A stretch of DNA of 64,000 nt from Verrucomicrobiaceae bacterium (GCA_027491155.1 JAIXWR010000043.1:109356-173355); one strand, 5' to 3'. Shown: positions 1 through 9,893, counted from the stretch's first letter. Notes: generated from the letters alone by a model not told the origin. Numbers and translations: made by a program.

Positions 1-1
1 C

Positions 2-1039
2 GCGCGGCTGCACCGGGGCAATGCCACCGTGCGCTGCGATGACGGGCTCTACAGCTTCAGCCTGCTGACCCCGACTTCCACCATCATGGACCTGGGCACC
101 GAATTCGGCGTTTCGGTCGAAGCCGACGGCGCCTCGGAAGTCCACGTGCTCGAGGGCGAGATCGAGATCGCCGAACCGGTCGGCATGGAGCACCCCGGCA
201 CCATCTTCCTTGCCGCGGGACAGACGGTGCTGCTCACGCCGGACGGCAACAGCCGCCAGCTCGAAGCATCGACCAAAACCTGGATGCGGGATTACAAGAC
301 CCCGGCCGACCGCGAGATCCTGGCCACGCCGCCGCGGGTGCTGGCACGGGACGTCTTCCCCGCCGACCTCAACGGGGAAAAGCGCTTTTCACTAGGCACC
401 GGCTGGAAGGGTGCCTGGTGGCAGTCGACCCGCGGTCCCAAGGGCGACCACCGCTTTGTCCCGCTGGAACCCTTGGTCAAACGCGACGGGAAAACCGGCA
501 TGGCCCTGCTGGTGGGCGGCGGCGTCGAACTGCGCCGCTCGCTGGCGGAAGCGATCGACCCGACGCAGCCGGGGACCTTCTACCTCGGCTTCTCCCTTCA
601 CCGCGTCAACCCCGCCCTGCGCGACAAAAGCGGCAAGCTCGGCGAGGCAACCGTGATGCTCCGGAACTCGAAGGACCCGACCTCGCGCCTCGGCATGGGG
701 CTGAGCGGCCGGAACTACTGGGTGGTCACCGAGCCCGGCGGCTGGGAGCGCTCGGAACTGCCTGCCGAAGGGTCCGGGCCCTATTTCGTCGTGGCAAAGA
801 TCGAATTCGACCCGCGACGCGGCAACCGGGTTTCAATGGCCGGCTTCACCGATATCGCCGCGGTCCCGTCCGCGGAACCCGCCCAGTGGGACTTCACCAC
901 CCGCCGCCAGCTTGCAGGAGGCTCCGTTCCTTTCGACGTGATCGCCGTGCAAGCCCGCATTTCCGCCTTCAAGTTCGGGGAGATCGCCCTGGGCAACTCG
1001 TGGCAAGCGGTGGTGAACGCGTCGTCGGTCGCACCTTGA
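2..1039 (+). CDS. FecR-domain regulator with C-terminal beta-rich domain, 5' truncated
   Basis: The frame is open from the left edge, so the N-terminus, with the expected cytoplasmic anti-sigma part and membrane helix, lies outside the window; the GTG at 29 is probably internal. The first ~80 visible residues match the FecR core (TIMDLGTEFGVSV, then VHVLEGEIEI and AAGQTVLL). FecR proteins are membrane anti-sigma regulators that relay an extracytoplasmic signal to an ECF sigma factor; Planctomycetes and Verrucomicrobia carry many beside large exoproteins. The remaining ~250 residues are beta-rich (FYLGFSLH, YWVVTEP, YFVVAKIEF) and look like the concanavalin-like sensory domain often appended to such proteins. 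The beta-strand repeat exoprotein at 1258 is a plausible target by position. The partner sigma factor is not visible. Family is fairly sure; the C-terminal assignment is an inference. Confidence 0.75.
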   Translation, partial: ARLHRGNATVRCDDGLYSFSLLTPTSTIMDLGTEFGVSVEADGASEVHVLEGEIEIAEPVGMEHPGTIFLAAGQTVLLTPDGNSRQLEASTKTWMRDYKTPADREILATPPRVLARDVFPADLNGEKRFSLGTGWKGAWWQSTRGPKGDHRFVPLEPLVKRDGKTGMALLVGGGVELRRSLAEAIDPTQPGTFYLGFSLHRVNPALRDKSGKLGEATVMLRNSKDPTSRLGMGLSGRNYWVVTEPGGWERSELPAEGSGPYFVVAKIEFDPRRGNRVSMAGFTDIAAVPSAEPAQWDFTTRRQLAGGSVPFDVIAVQARISAFKFGEIALGNSWQAVVNASSVAP

Positions 1040-1257
1040 CCGGAGGGGGCCGCGGGCAGGCTTGCACCCGTCGCGGGAGGCCGGAAATCCCTCTCCCGGA
1101 CACCCCGGGATCGTGCGCAATTTTGAAGAACTCATGCGCAAACCAGTCTGGCTTTCGATCGAGGGATTCGCGTAGGTTCGACGCTCGTTCTTGCCTCACG
1201 GCGTGTCGCCCGCACGCACCGGCGGCAGACACCGACCCTCGAACCCGAGAATAACCC

Positions 1258-4200
1258 ATGAAAGTCAGAAACAATCCGTTCCTCGTCCTCATCGCCCTCG
1301 CCACCTCCACGCAGGCGGCCGACTACTTCTGGGACGCCAACGGCGCGACCGCCGGCATCGGCGGCACCGGAAACTGGAATGCCACGGCGTGGCGCGACGG
1401 ATCCGCCACCGGCACCCTTGGCCTCTGGGTGGATGGCAATCGTCCCACTTTCGCCACGACCACCGGCATCGTGACGCTGAACCAGAACGTCGCCGTCTCC
1501 GGCCTGAGCTTCACCGTCGCCAACACGGAAATCCGCGGCAACGGGGTCAACACCATGACCTTTTCGGGCGGCACGGCGACCGCGACCAACATTTCGGGCA
1601 TCGACCTCACCGCCCCGCTCGTCGGCAGCCTGATCTTCAACCCGACGGCGGGAACCGTGGCAACCGCCACGACTTTCTTCGTCAAGTCCGACAACACCGG
1701 ACTGACCGCGGTGGAGGTCTCCGCAACGAACAACGACAATAACATGACCATCGACTCCCCCGGTGCCTTCGGGCCGGCTGGAGCCGACGTCAAACTCACC
1801 AAGGGCGTCGTCAACCTCGGGGCCCTTACCAGCGAAGCGATCGGGCAAGCGACAGCCAACGGCTCAGGGGGCAACCTCAGCTTCAATGCCTGGGACCTTG
1901 AGCTCGCCGGAGGATCGATCCGCGGACGCGCCGGAAACAACACCCTGAACGGCCCGGTCACCCTGACCGCGAATAGCAACATTCTCAACCGCGGCGTGGC
2001 AGGCGTGCGGGTGACCCTTTCGGGCACCGCGACCGTGAACCTCAACTCCCACACGCTCCAGCTCTCGCCCACCAACGTTTCCGACGGCATCGTGCTCAAC
2101 GGCGCGATCACGGGCACCGGCGGCATCACCCAGTCCAACTCCGCCCTCAGCGGTGCCGGGGTCGTGGGTGCCAGCAGCACCACCACCCTCGCCGGCGCCA
2201 ACACCTACACCGGCCCCACCACCATCAGCCTCGGCCGCCTCAACCTGACCGGCAGCCTGACCTCGAACATCACCCTGGCGAGCGGCACCGGCCTGCTGGG
2301 CGAGGGCAGCACGACCGGATCCCTGACCTTCGGCACCGCGCCCGCCAGCACCCACGAGTTCTTCCTGGATCCCACCACCACCGCTCCCGGAGCCCACTTC
2401 AAGGCGGCGAGCATCGACGCGACGAACAGCGTCGTGTCGGTGAAACTCACCGCCCCCTCGTCGGCCGTAACCGACATGGTGGTCATGGAATCCACCGGCG
2501 GCCCGATCAGCGGGACGATCTCCAATTTCTCTTTCACTGGCCGCGGTAGCCTCTCCTTCAACCCCGGCGGCACCCAGCTTCTCTTCACCTACACCCCGGC
2601 CTCGCTGGTTTGGAAAGGCGACGACGTGACGAACCCCACCTTCTGGAACCTCTCCACCCCGAACTGGCTCAACGGGGGAACACCGGATGCCTTCCAAAGC
2701 CAGGATGCGGTGCTGTTCAACGACACCGCGTCTTCCTTCACCGTCGCGGCTCAGGGCACTTCGGTCGATCCGGGTGCCATGACCTTCGACAACAGCGCCA
2801 ACAACTACACCCTCGGCGGCAGCCCGGTCGCGGGGCTCGGCAGCCTGACCAAGAACGGCACCGGCAAACTGACCATCACCAATGAGAACACCTACGCCGG
2901 TGGCACCACGATCAACGCCGGCATCGTCGAACTGGGCGATGGCCTGACCGCCAACGGAAGCCTCGGCGCCCCCGCGGCCCCCGTCACCAACAATGCCGCC
3001 ATCGAGGCGAACTACGGCGCCGCCAAGACGCTTTCCAACAACATCGGCGGCACCGGCAGCTTCACCCAGAAGGGAACCGGTATCCTCACCTTCACCGGCA
3101 CCAACAGCTACGCCGGCGACACCACCATCGCGACCGGATCCACCCTGCAACTGGGCAACAACACCCTCACCGGGTCCGTCACCGGGAACATCGTGAACAA
3201 CGGCACCCTGGTCCTCAACCGCGCCGACGGCACCACTCTTTCCAACACCATCAGCGGAACCGGCGGCATCTCCAAGTCCGTCGGCGGTCCGGTGACGCTC
3301 GCGGGGAGCAATACCTTCGACGGCGTGGTCTCGATCGGCGGCACCCGCGTGGTGGCGGTCGCCTCCAACACCGCCCTCGGCTCCACCACCGGTGCCACCA
3401 CGGTCGCCAGCGGCCGGGTCGAACTCGCCAACGGCATCACCGTCACCGGCGAATCGATCACGATCTCCGGCAGCAGCCCGGACTTCAACGGCGCGCTCCA
3501 GGCCCAGGCCGGAGCCACCGCGACCTGGGCCGGCCCGGTCGCTTTCAACAGCGCCGACGCCCGCGTCGGAACGGGAATCGGCGGCAAGCTGATCCTCTCC
3601 GGAGTGCTCGCCAACGGCACCTTCTCCAACCTGAACATCGGCGCAGGCGCGGGCGGGACCGGCACCGTGGTGGTTTCCGGCACCTCCAACACCTACACCG
3701 GCCTCACCAACATCATCCGCGGCACTCTTGAACTCGGTGCCACCGATGCCCTGCCGGTCGGCACCACGCTGGACATCGACACCACCACCGCGGCCGACAA
3801 CTGCACGGTCGACCTCGCCGGCTTCAACCAGACGGTCGCCGGACTCCAGCGCACCAATGCAGGTGGCGGCACCGGCACGGCGTTCCTGACCAACTCCTCG
3901 CTCACCCCGTCCACCTTCACGGTGAACCAGACCGGCTCGACCACCTACGCCGGCCGCATCACCGGGAACCTGTCGCTCGTCCAGACCGGCACCGGCTCCC
4001 TCACCCTGGCCGGCGGCCTCCAGTTCGACCATACCGGGAACACGACCGTGAACGGCAACCTCACCGTCGCCGCCGACAGCCAGCTGACCCTGACCCCCGG
4101 CGCGAATGGCGTGACGAACTCGATCCAGGGCACCGGCAACCTGATCCTCGACGGCAAGATCTTCCTCAATCTCGCTGGCACCGACACCACTCCGGGTAAT

Positions 4201-4875
4201 ACCTGGACCCTGGTCAACACCGCCACTCTCGCCACCGAAGACTACGACCCCGCCACCTTCGCGGTTGCCAGCACGGCCGGCACCTTCACCGAGTCCATCG
4301 TGACTCCCGGCACCTGGAAACTCATCGCCGCCGGCAACGAGTGGACCTTCACCGAGTCCACCGGCCTGCTCGAAGTGGCTGTCGTCAGCGATCCCTTCGT
4401 GGCCTGGATCGACAGTTTCTTCCCGGGTGAAACCAATCCCGCGATCATCGGAAAGACCGCCGACCCGGACAACGACGGCTCCGACAACCTCGCCGAGTTC
4501 GCCTTCAACGGAAACCCCAAGAGCGGCTCCGACAACGGCCTCACCGCCCTGCTGATCCAGGACGCCAGCGCGCCCGCCGGCAACGAGCTCACCCTCGTCG
4601 CAGCGGTCCGCGACGGGGCCGTCTTCGCCACCGGTCCGAACGGCGTCCAGACCGCCACCATCGACGGCGTGGTCTACACCGCACAAGGCTCGCTCGCCCT
4701 GACCTTCCCGGATTCCGCGGTCTCGGTCGGCGCGGCTTCGGATACCGCACCCGCCGCCACCGGCCTCCCGAGCCTGGCCTCCACCGCCTGGGAATACCGC
4801 ACCTTCAAGCTCGATGCCTCCGAAGGCCTGTCCGGCAAGGGCTTCCTCCGCATCAAGACCGACGTCGCGCCCTGA
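1258..4875 (+). CDS. Autotransporter-associated beta-strand repeat exoprotein (1205 aa)
   Basis: A signal peptide (MKVRNNPFLVLIALATSTQAA) precedes many Gly/Thr/Asn-rich repeats of the passenger-associated type, for example TKNGTGKLTITNENTYAGGTT near residue 540 and QKGTGILTFTGTNSYAGDTT near 605. Such repeats fold as right-handed beta-helices in secreted or surface proteins. No C-terminal autotransporter barrel is visible. The last ~165 residues instead hold a calcium-type DPDNDGSDNLAEFAFNG segment and end with WEYRTF...GFLRIKTDVAP. The protein at 9894 has a related ending, so this is probably a lineage-specific anchoring or secretion domain. A 218-nt gap separates it from the FecR gene. Likely an adhesin or carbohydrate-associated surface protein; substrate and function are unknown. 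Confidence 0.85.
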   Translation: MKVRNNPFLVLIALATSTQAADYFWDANGATAGIGGTGNWNATAWRDGSATGTLGLWVDGNRPTFATTTGIVTLNQNVAVSGLSFTVANTEIRGNGVNTMTFSGGTATATNISGIDLTAPLVGSLIFNPTAGTVATATTFFVKSDNTGLTAVEVSATNNDNNMTIDSPGAFGPAGADVKLTKGVVNLGALTSEAIGQATANGSGGNLSFNAWDLELAGGSIRGRAGNNTLNGPVTLTANSNILNRGVAGVRVTLSGTATVNLNSHTLQLSPTNVSDGIVLNGAITGTGGITQSNSALSGAGVVGASSTTTLAGANTYTGPTTISLGRLNLTGSLTSNITLASGTGLLGEGSTTGSLTFGTAPASTHEFFLDPTTTAPGAHFKAASIDATNSVVSVKLTAPSSAVTDMVVMESTGGPISGTISNFSFTGRGSLSFNPGGTQLLFTYTPASLVWKGDDVTNPTFWNLSTPNWLNGGTPDAFQSQDAVLFNDTASSFTVAAQGTSVDPGAMTFDNSANNYTLGGSPVAGLGSLTKNGTGKLTITNENTYAGGTTINAGIVELGDGLTANGSLGAPAAPVTNNAAIEANYGAAKTLSNNIGGTGSFTQKGTGILTFTGTNSYAGDTTIATGSTLQLGNNTLTGSVTGNIVNNGTLVLNRADGTTLSNTISGTGGISKSVGGPVTLAGSNTFDGVVSIGGTRVVAVASNTALGSTTGATTVASGRVELANGITVTGESITISGSSPDFNGALQAQAGATATWAGPVAFNSADARVGTGIGGKLILSGVLANGTFSNLNIGAGAGGTGTVVVSGTSNTYTGLTNIIRGTLELGATDALPVGTTLDIDTTTAADNCTVDLAGFNQTVAGLQRTNAGGGTGTAFLTNSSLTPSTFTVNQTGSTTYAGRITGNLSLVQTGTGSLTLAGGLQFDHTGNTTVNGNLTVAADSQLTLTPGANGVTNSIQGTGNLILDGKIFLNLAGTDTTPGNTWTLVNTATLATEDYDPATFAVASTAGTFTESIVTPGTWKLIAAGNEWTFTESTGLLEVAVVSDPFVAWIDSFFPGETNPAIIGKTADPDNDGSDNLAEFAFNGNPKSGSDNGLTALLIQDASAPAGNELTLVAAVRDGAVFATGPNGVQTATIDGVVYTAQGSLALTFPDSAVSVGAASDTAPAATGLPSLASTAWEYRTFKLDASEGLSGKGFLRIKTDVAP

Positions 4876-5026
4876 CCGCGTCCGCAACGCTTTCCCGGGG
4901 TTGACCACGGCCCCGCCCGAATCTCCACCGATCCGGGCGGGGCCGAACCTTGTGCACCTCCGCCGTCCCGAAGCTCCGCGAAATCCATCGACCGCAGCCC
5001 GTAGAGAAAGCCCATCCCTTCTCCCC

Positions 5027-7372
5027 ATGATCCGCATTCCATTGGCACTCCCGCCCACACTTCTTGCCCTCTCGGCGGCGGCGGCCACCGCCGCCGAGCC
5101 GCTGAAGCCGAAGTCCGCCACCGCGAGCTCCACCCTCGGCGACCTCTCCGCCGCCAAGGCGATCGACGGCAAGGTCAGCGATGCCTCGCGCTGGGTCAGC
5201 AAGCCGTCCTCCGATCCGGCATGGCTTGCCGTCGATCTCGGTTCGGTCCAGCTGCTCGCCGGGATTCACCTCTTCAGCGGCTTCGGGGACTCCGACGCGA
5301 TCTCGGATTTCAAGATCCAGTTCTGGAGCGGCGGCGAGTGGACCGACATCCCTTCGGCCTCGATCCGCGGCAACAAGGCGACCGCCCTCGCCATCCCTTT
5401 CGACCAGACCGTCGCGGTCAAAACCGACAAGCTCCGCCTCTGGGTCCAAGCCAGCCACCAGGGCTACGCCCGCGTCAAGGAACTCGTCGTCTGGCCCGCC
5501 TCGGCCGGCGACCTCCCGCCCCTGCCCAAGGGCCAGCCCGGCGGCTCCAACCAGGCCGACATTCCGCTGATCTATCTCAACCAGAGCGGCTTCAATCTCG
5601 GCAAGCCGAAGCGATTCACCGCGCCGACGCTCGCCGACGGCACCCGCTTCATCGTCCGCCCCGCGAAGGGCGGCGACGCCCTCGCCGAAGGCACGATCAC
5701 CGGCAAGATCGGGGATTTCTCGTCCTTCAACCCCTCCGGCGAAACCGAATACGTCGTCGAAGCCGGCGGCCTGGTCTCCGTTCCCTTCCGCATCGGCCCG
5801 AACTGGCTCGAGCGCGTCAGCTACCAGGACGCGGTCGACTTCATGATCGACAGCCGCCACTACGTCGGCGACCACCGCAACGAATGCCGCGGCTCCTTCG
5901 GCTGGCGCGACGACCACCACTTCGGCTGGGAACTCCACACGTTGGTTCCGCAGTGGCTCTCGAACCCTTCCGCCTACGAGCGCATGCCGCGCCAGGTGAA
6001 GTACGAGAAACCTGGTAACAAGAAGTTGTGGGGCGCCCTCGAGCCCTACCGCGACGACGCGCCCGACCTCGTCAAACTCATCCACTGGGGCGCCGACATC
6101 ATCGTCACCCAGCAGGTCAGCCACGAGCACCTCAAGGCCCAGCTCGCCTACTTCCTCTACGCCTGGCCCACCCTCGAAGCCTGGCTGCCCGAGCAGAACT
6201 ACCAAGCCGTCCGCGACTTCGCCTTCAGGACCTGGGCGGATCCGAAAAAGGACCACTCCTACCCCTACGACGAAAGCCCCGAGCACAACCTGCTCGCCCT
6301 CAAGACGAGGATCGGCAGCACCAAGGGCTCCCTCCCGCCCGGCGCATCCATCGAGCCGAACCTCCTCATGCACGAGGTCGCCAAGCGCGAGAAACGTCCC
6401 GATGCCGCGATCTACCTCGATGCCGCCGTGAAACAGGCCGAATGGATGGTCAAGCACCTCGACTGGAACGACCCGCTCGTCACCAAGGGCCAGCGCATGA
6501 GCGAGTTCATCACCGTCACCGGCCTCGCCCACCTTCTCCGCGAGTATCCCGACCAAGCGCCGGAAGGCCTCCCGAACAAACTCAACGAATGGGCGAAGGT
6601 CCTCATCCGCCGCTCAGGCAACCTCTGGGACTTCCGCAAGCTCGGCGATGAACCGGACAAGTGGACACCCATGGGCGAAAAGCAGCAGATGTGGAACGAA
6701 CCCGGCAACGTCGTCGGCCTGCCCGCACCCATCCTCGCCGCCCGCGGGTTCATCACCGGCAAGGACGATCAGCAGCGCCTCGACCAGCTCGTCTGGTCCC
6801 ACTTCGACAACATGTTCGGCCGCAATCCGGTCGGCCGCCACTTCTCCTTCGACGCCCCGCGCGAGGTCGAAGGCGTCGAGCACGGCTGGTTCCGGTTCTA
6901 CGTCGGCGGCATCGGCCAGCTCGCCGATGCCCGCTTCGTGATCGACGGCTCGCCGAAGAACGGCCACTACCCCTACAACCCCGGTGCCGGCGACATCGGC
7001 TGGACCGAAGGCTGGGTCCAGTTCAACACCGCCTTCAACATCAGCCTCGCCTACCTCGCGTGGAGCGAGTCCAAGGTCGAACTCGCCAAGGAGGGCGACG
7101 AACTCGTCATCCGCCTGACCGCCCCGCTGAACTTCGACTACGGCAAGGCGGAAACCGGCACCGTCACGGTCGCCAGCGGCTTGGGCGACACCGAGCGCGT
7201 CACCGTCACCGAGGATTCCGCCAGCTCCGGCACCTTCACCGGCCGCCTCAAGCTCGCCTCCGGCAAAGCCGCTTCGAAGGGCGATGGCGCGCTCCAGTTC
7301 CAGCCCGGCACCACCGTCCGGGCCAGCCACGGCTTCGGCTACCTCGGCCGCCACGCCACCCTGAAGCCCTGA
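5027..7372 (+). CDS. Secreted GH9-like glycoside hydrolase with N-terminal discoidin domain
   Basis: I chose the ATG at 5027 because it begins a signal peptide (MIRIPLALPPTLLALSAAAATAAEP); the longer frame from 4814 has no such sequence and overlaps the previous gene. Residues ~25-155 look like an F5/8C (discoidin) carbohydrate-binding domain (AKAIDGKVSDASRWVS, WLAVDLGS). Residues ~178-260 resemble the Ig-like N-domain of family 9 cellulases (IYLNQSGFNLGKPKRFTAP). An (alpha/alpha)6-type catalytic region follows, with GWRDDHHFGWE (compare the GH9 GWxDAGD region) and FGRNPVGRHFS near the end (compare the GH9 NPxGxS region). The final ~95 residues are a beta-sandwich. It is the first of three closely spaced hydrolase genes (17 nt to the next), probably one operon acting on an exported polysaccharide. 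GH9 kinship is inferred from motifs; another (alpha/alpha)6 family is possible. Confidence 0.7.
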   Translation: MIRIPLALPPTLLALSAAAATAAEPLKPKSATASSTLGDLSAAKAIDGKVSDASRWVSKPSSDPAWLAVDLGSVQLLAGIHLFSGFGDSDAISDFKIQFWSGGEWTDIPSASIRGNKATALAIPFDQTVAVKTDKLRLWVQASHQGYARVKELVVWPASAGDLPPLPKGQPGGSNQADIPLIYLNQSGFNLGKPKRFTAPTLADGTRFIVRPAKGGDALAEGTITGKIGDFSSFNPSGETEYVVEAGGLVSVPFRIGPNWLERVSYQDAVDFMIDSRHYVGDHRNECRGSFGWRDDHHFGWELHTLVPQWLSNPSAYERMPRQVKYEKPGNKKLWGALEPYRDDAPDLVKLIHWGADIIVTQQVSHEHLKAQLAYFLYAWPTLEAWLPEQNYQAVRDFAFRTWADPKKDHSYPYDESPEHNLLALKTRIGSTKGSLPPGASIEPNLLMHEVAKREKRPDAAIYLDAAVKQAEWMVKHLDWNDPLVTKGQRMSEFITVTGLAHLLREYPDQAPEGLPNKLNEWAKVLIRRSGNLWDFRKLGDEPDKWTPMGEKQQMWNEPGNVVGLPAPILAARGFITGKDDQQRLDQLVWSHFDNMFGRNPVGRHFSFDAPREVEGVEHGWFRFYVGGIGQLADARFVIDGSPKNGHYPYNPGAGDIGWTEGWVQFNTAFNISLAYLAWSESKVELAKEGDELVIRLTAPLNFDYGKAETGTVTVASGLGDTERVTVTEDSASSGTFTGRLKLASGKAASKGDGALQFQPGTTVRASHGFGYLGRHATLKP

Positions 7373-7389
7373 GCCAATCACGCACCACG

Positions 7390-8478
7390 ATGTTCCTCCG
7401 CACCGCCCTGCTGGCCCTCTGCGTCCAAGTCCTGCCCGCGGACGACCTCGACCTCGGTTCCAGGGTGCAGCCGCTTCCCGCCACGAACCGCTTCTCCCTG
7501 CACGATCACTTCGTCTGGTGCGGCGCCCCGGTGAAAGGGCCGGACGGCAAGTATCACCTCTTCTATTCCCGCTGGCCCGTGAAAGCCGGCTTCGCCCCAG
7601 GCTGGGCCCTTCGCTCGGAGATCGCCTACGCCGTCGCCGACCGCCCGGCCGGCCCTTACCGGCACGTCAATGTCGCCCTGCCGCCGCGCGGGACCGATCC
7701 CGCCACCGGCCGGAAGTACTGGGACGCCGACGTGACCCACAACGCCAACGCCTTCTTCCACGACGGCAAATACTATCTCTTCTACATGGGCAACCACGGC
7801 GACGGGAAGAGCTACCCGATGCACCGGAACCACCAGCGCATCGGCGTCGCCTGGGCCGCCAAGCCCGAAGGCCCATGGACCCGCCTCGACCGGCCCATCG
7901 TCACCGTCTCCGAAGACAAGAAGGCCTTCGACTCGCTTTGCGTGACCAACCCCGCCGCCTGCCTGCGTCCCGACGGCGGCGTGCTGCTGATCTACAAGGC
8001 CGTGGAGCACGTCGACGGCAAGGAAATGGGCGGCAAGGTCCGCTACGGTGCCGCCATCGCCGCCCGGCCCGAAGGCCCCTATGTCAAAACTCCCGGCAAG
8101 ATCTTCGAGGCCGACGGAGCCGGCGGCCATTGGATGCTCGCCGAGGATCCCTTCATCTTCCACAGCAGGAAACACGGCAACCGCTACTACGCCGTCACCC
8201 GCGATGTCGTCGGCACCTTCACCGGATCGAAGGGCGGGATCTGCCTGTTCCAATCCGACGACGGGCTCGACTGGAAGCCCGCCGCGCAACCGAAGATCCT
8301 CGGCTCCCGCTTCCTGCTGGCCGACGGCTCTAACAGCATTTCCCAACTCGAGCGCCCCGCGTTGCTGATCGAGGACGGCGAACCGACCCATCTCTTCGGC
8401 GCCGCCGACGGCTACCTGAAGGAAGGCCGGATCAGCAGCAACGTCCAGATCCCCCTCGCTCCTTCCGGCAAACCATGA
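7390..8478 (+). CDS. Five-bladed beta-propeller glycoside hydrolase (GH43/GH117-like)
   Basis: The start at 7390 opens a signal peptide (MFLRTALLALCVQVLPA). The 362-aa protein shows propeller blades typical of clan GH-F and related families: KGPDGKYHLFYSRW, HNANAFFHDGKYYLFYMGN, PDGGVLLIYKAVE and AEDPFIFHSRKHGNRYYAVTRD. The acidic residues in WDADVTHN and LAEDPFIF are plausible catalytic or modulating carboxylates. Related proteins are annotated as alpha-L-arabinofuranosidases, xylosidases or anhydro-galactosidases, and I cannot tell which applies. It lies 17 nt after the GH9-like gene and overlaps the GH16 gene by 4 nt (ATGA), so all three are probably co-translated. Acts in the periplasm or outside the cell. 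Confidence 0.7.
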   Translation: MFLRTALLALCVQVLPADDLDLGSRVQPLPATNRFSLHDHFVWCGAPVKGPDGKYHLFYSRWPVKAGFAPGWALRSEIAYAVADRPAGPYRHVNVALPPRGTDPATGRKYWDADVTHNANAFFHDGKYYLFYMGNHGDGKSYPMHRNHQRIGVAWAAKPEGPWTRLDRPIVTVSEDKKAFDSLCVTNPAACLRPDGGVLLIYKAVEHVDGKEMGGKVRYGAAIAARPEGPYVKTPGKIFEADGAGGHWMLAEDPFIFHSRKHGNRYYAVTRDVVGTFTGSKGGICLFQSDDGLDWKPAAQPKILGSRFLLADGSNSISQLERPALLIEDGEPTHLFGAADGYLKEGRISSNVQIPLAPSGKP

Positions 8479-9734
8479 AGCTCATCCCCCTGTTCTTCCT
8501 CGCCGTTCTCCTTCCGACATTCTCCCAAACACCGCACCCCGCCCCGCGGGCCGACTCCATCCTTCCCGGCGGCGCGGGAAAATGGGAGCTGGCGTGGTCG
8601 GACGAGTTCGAAGGGTCGGAACAGGACCTCGACCGCCGCTGGATCTCCCAGAACGGGCCGAGCACCCACATCCTCAGCAGCCGCTGGCGGGAGAACGCGA
8701 AGGTGGCAAACGGCACCCTGAAACTCATCAACCGCAAGGAACAACGCGGCGGCCAGCAATGGACCTCCGGCAACATCTGGACGCGCGAGCATTTCCAATA
8801 CGGCTACTTCGAATGCCGCTACCGCTACGCCGCCGCCCCCGGCACCAACAATTCCTTTTGGATCATGACCATGGGCAAACAGCCCGCGGGCAAGAAGTCC
8901 TTCGAGATCGATATCAACGAAGGACACTTCCCCAACGAGATCAACACCAACATCCACAACTGGTCCGACATCAAGGTGGTCAACGGCAGGAAGACCCATC
9001 CCACCTCCTCCAAGAGCTTCGCCTTCGGCGTGCGGCCGGATGTTTCCATCCAGCTGGAGACCCCGGTCAAAACCCGCCGCATCCGGCTCACCTCCACCCA
9101 CGGCAGCCACTTCCACCTCGGGGAGTTCCGCGTTTTCAACGCCAACCCCGCCGGCTATCCGGATCCTTTCTCGAAGACCGCCGACACCGACAAGCCGGGC
9201 CTCGTTAACTTTGCCAGGGAACCCGGCACCGCGATCCGCGCGAGCGGCTCCCACAAGCCCGGCACCGACACTTCGCGGCTGATTGCCGACGGGGACCCCG
9301 TCCGCCGCTGGGTCACTCAGGTCGAAGGCACGAAATCCGTGGAAATCACCTTCGCCGGCGAGCGCGTGGTCGGCTGCATCCAGTTCCTCAACGGCTGGCC
9401 GGACAAGGGCAGCTGGAACGGCATGATGGACAACTACCGCATCGAATACCACGACGGCGCGAAGTGGATCGAGATGGCGAAGTTCGACATCCTCGACGGC
9501 CAACACAACTTCGCCCGCGACTTCCACACCTACGGACTCCAGTGGACCGAGAAGGAGCTGGTCTTCTACTTCAACGGCAAGGAGATCCGCCGCGAGAAGA
9601 ACACCTTTTGCCACAGCCCCGCTCCGGTCTGGCTCAGCCTCGCCATCATCGGCTGGGGCGGAAAGATCACCGATGCGATCGACGGCACCTTCATGGAGGT
9701 CGATCACGTCCGGATCTTCCGGCCCCGCCCCTGA
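8475..9734 (+). CDS. GH16 family glycoside hydrolase with an inserted discoidin-like domain
   Basis: A signal peptide (MKLIPLFFLAVLLPTFSQ) is followed by a GH16 start (WELAWSDEFEGSEQDLDRRW). The ExDxxE active-site signature is present as FEIDINEGH, with E144, D146 and E149 as nucleophile, assistant and acid/base. The fold is then interrupted: after NIHNWSD (~163) come about 180 residues of discoidin-like sequence (FAFGVRPDVSIQLETPVKTRRI, RRWVTQVEGTKSVEITFAG). The GH16 strand resumes at NFARDFHTYGLQWTEKELVFYFNGKEI (~345), and the protein ends VDHVRIFRPRP. GH16 enzymes cut beta-1,3 or beta-1,4 glucans and galactans such as laminarin, agar, carrageenan or porphyran; specificity cannot be read here. 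The start overlaps the upstream stop as ATGA, indicating translational coupling. Confidence 0.85.
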   Translation: MKLIPLFFLAVLLPTFSQTPHPAPRADSILPGGAGKWELAWSDEFEGSEQDLDRRWISQNGPSTHILSSRWRENAKVANGTLKLINRKEQRGGQQWTSGNIWTREHFQYGYFECRYRYAAAPGTNNSFWIMTMGKQPAGKKSFEIDINEGHFPNEINTNIHNWSDIKVVNGRKTHPTSSKSFAFGVRPDVSIQLETPVKTRRIRLTSTHGSHFHLGEFRVFNANPAGYPDPFSKTADTDKPGLVNFAREPGTAIRASGSHKPGTDTSRLIADGDPVRRWVTQVEGTKSVEITFAGERVVGCIQFLNGWPDKGSWNGMMDNYRIEYHDGAKWIEMAKFDILDGQHNFARDFHTYGLQWTEKELVFYFNGKEIRREKNTFCHSPAPVWLSLAIIGWGGKITDAIDGTFMEVDHVRIFRPRP

Positions 9735-9893
9735 GCTCCACAGGAGCCATGCATCCGGCCGGCCCTCGGCCTGACGGCCATTCCACGATCGAATCCGAAA
9801 CCGGATTTCGGGCAAGATTATCCATTTCAATTCCCGTGACAAACCACGGAGGCATCACCCAGACTTCTCAAGGTCGATAAAACCCGAAAACCC

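Noticed and set aside
3400..3420. TTGATT within GSTTGATTVA of the beta-strand repeat protein as another ApbE target motif
   Set aside because: The residues TGAT are present but the essential Asp three positions before is missing, and the protein is far from apbE.
1864..5202. A 1112-aa open frame on the minus strand opposite the beta-strand repeat gene
   Set aside because: Antisense frames stay open in GC-rich repeat genes; the translation is Gly/Ala/Val/Asp-rich with no family features, while the + strand has a signal peptide and repeats.
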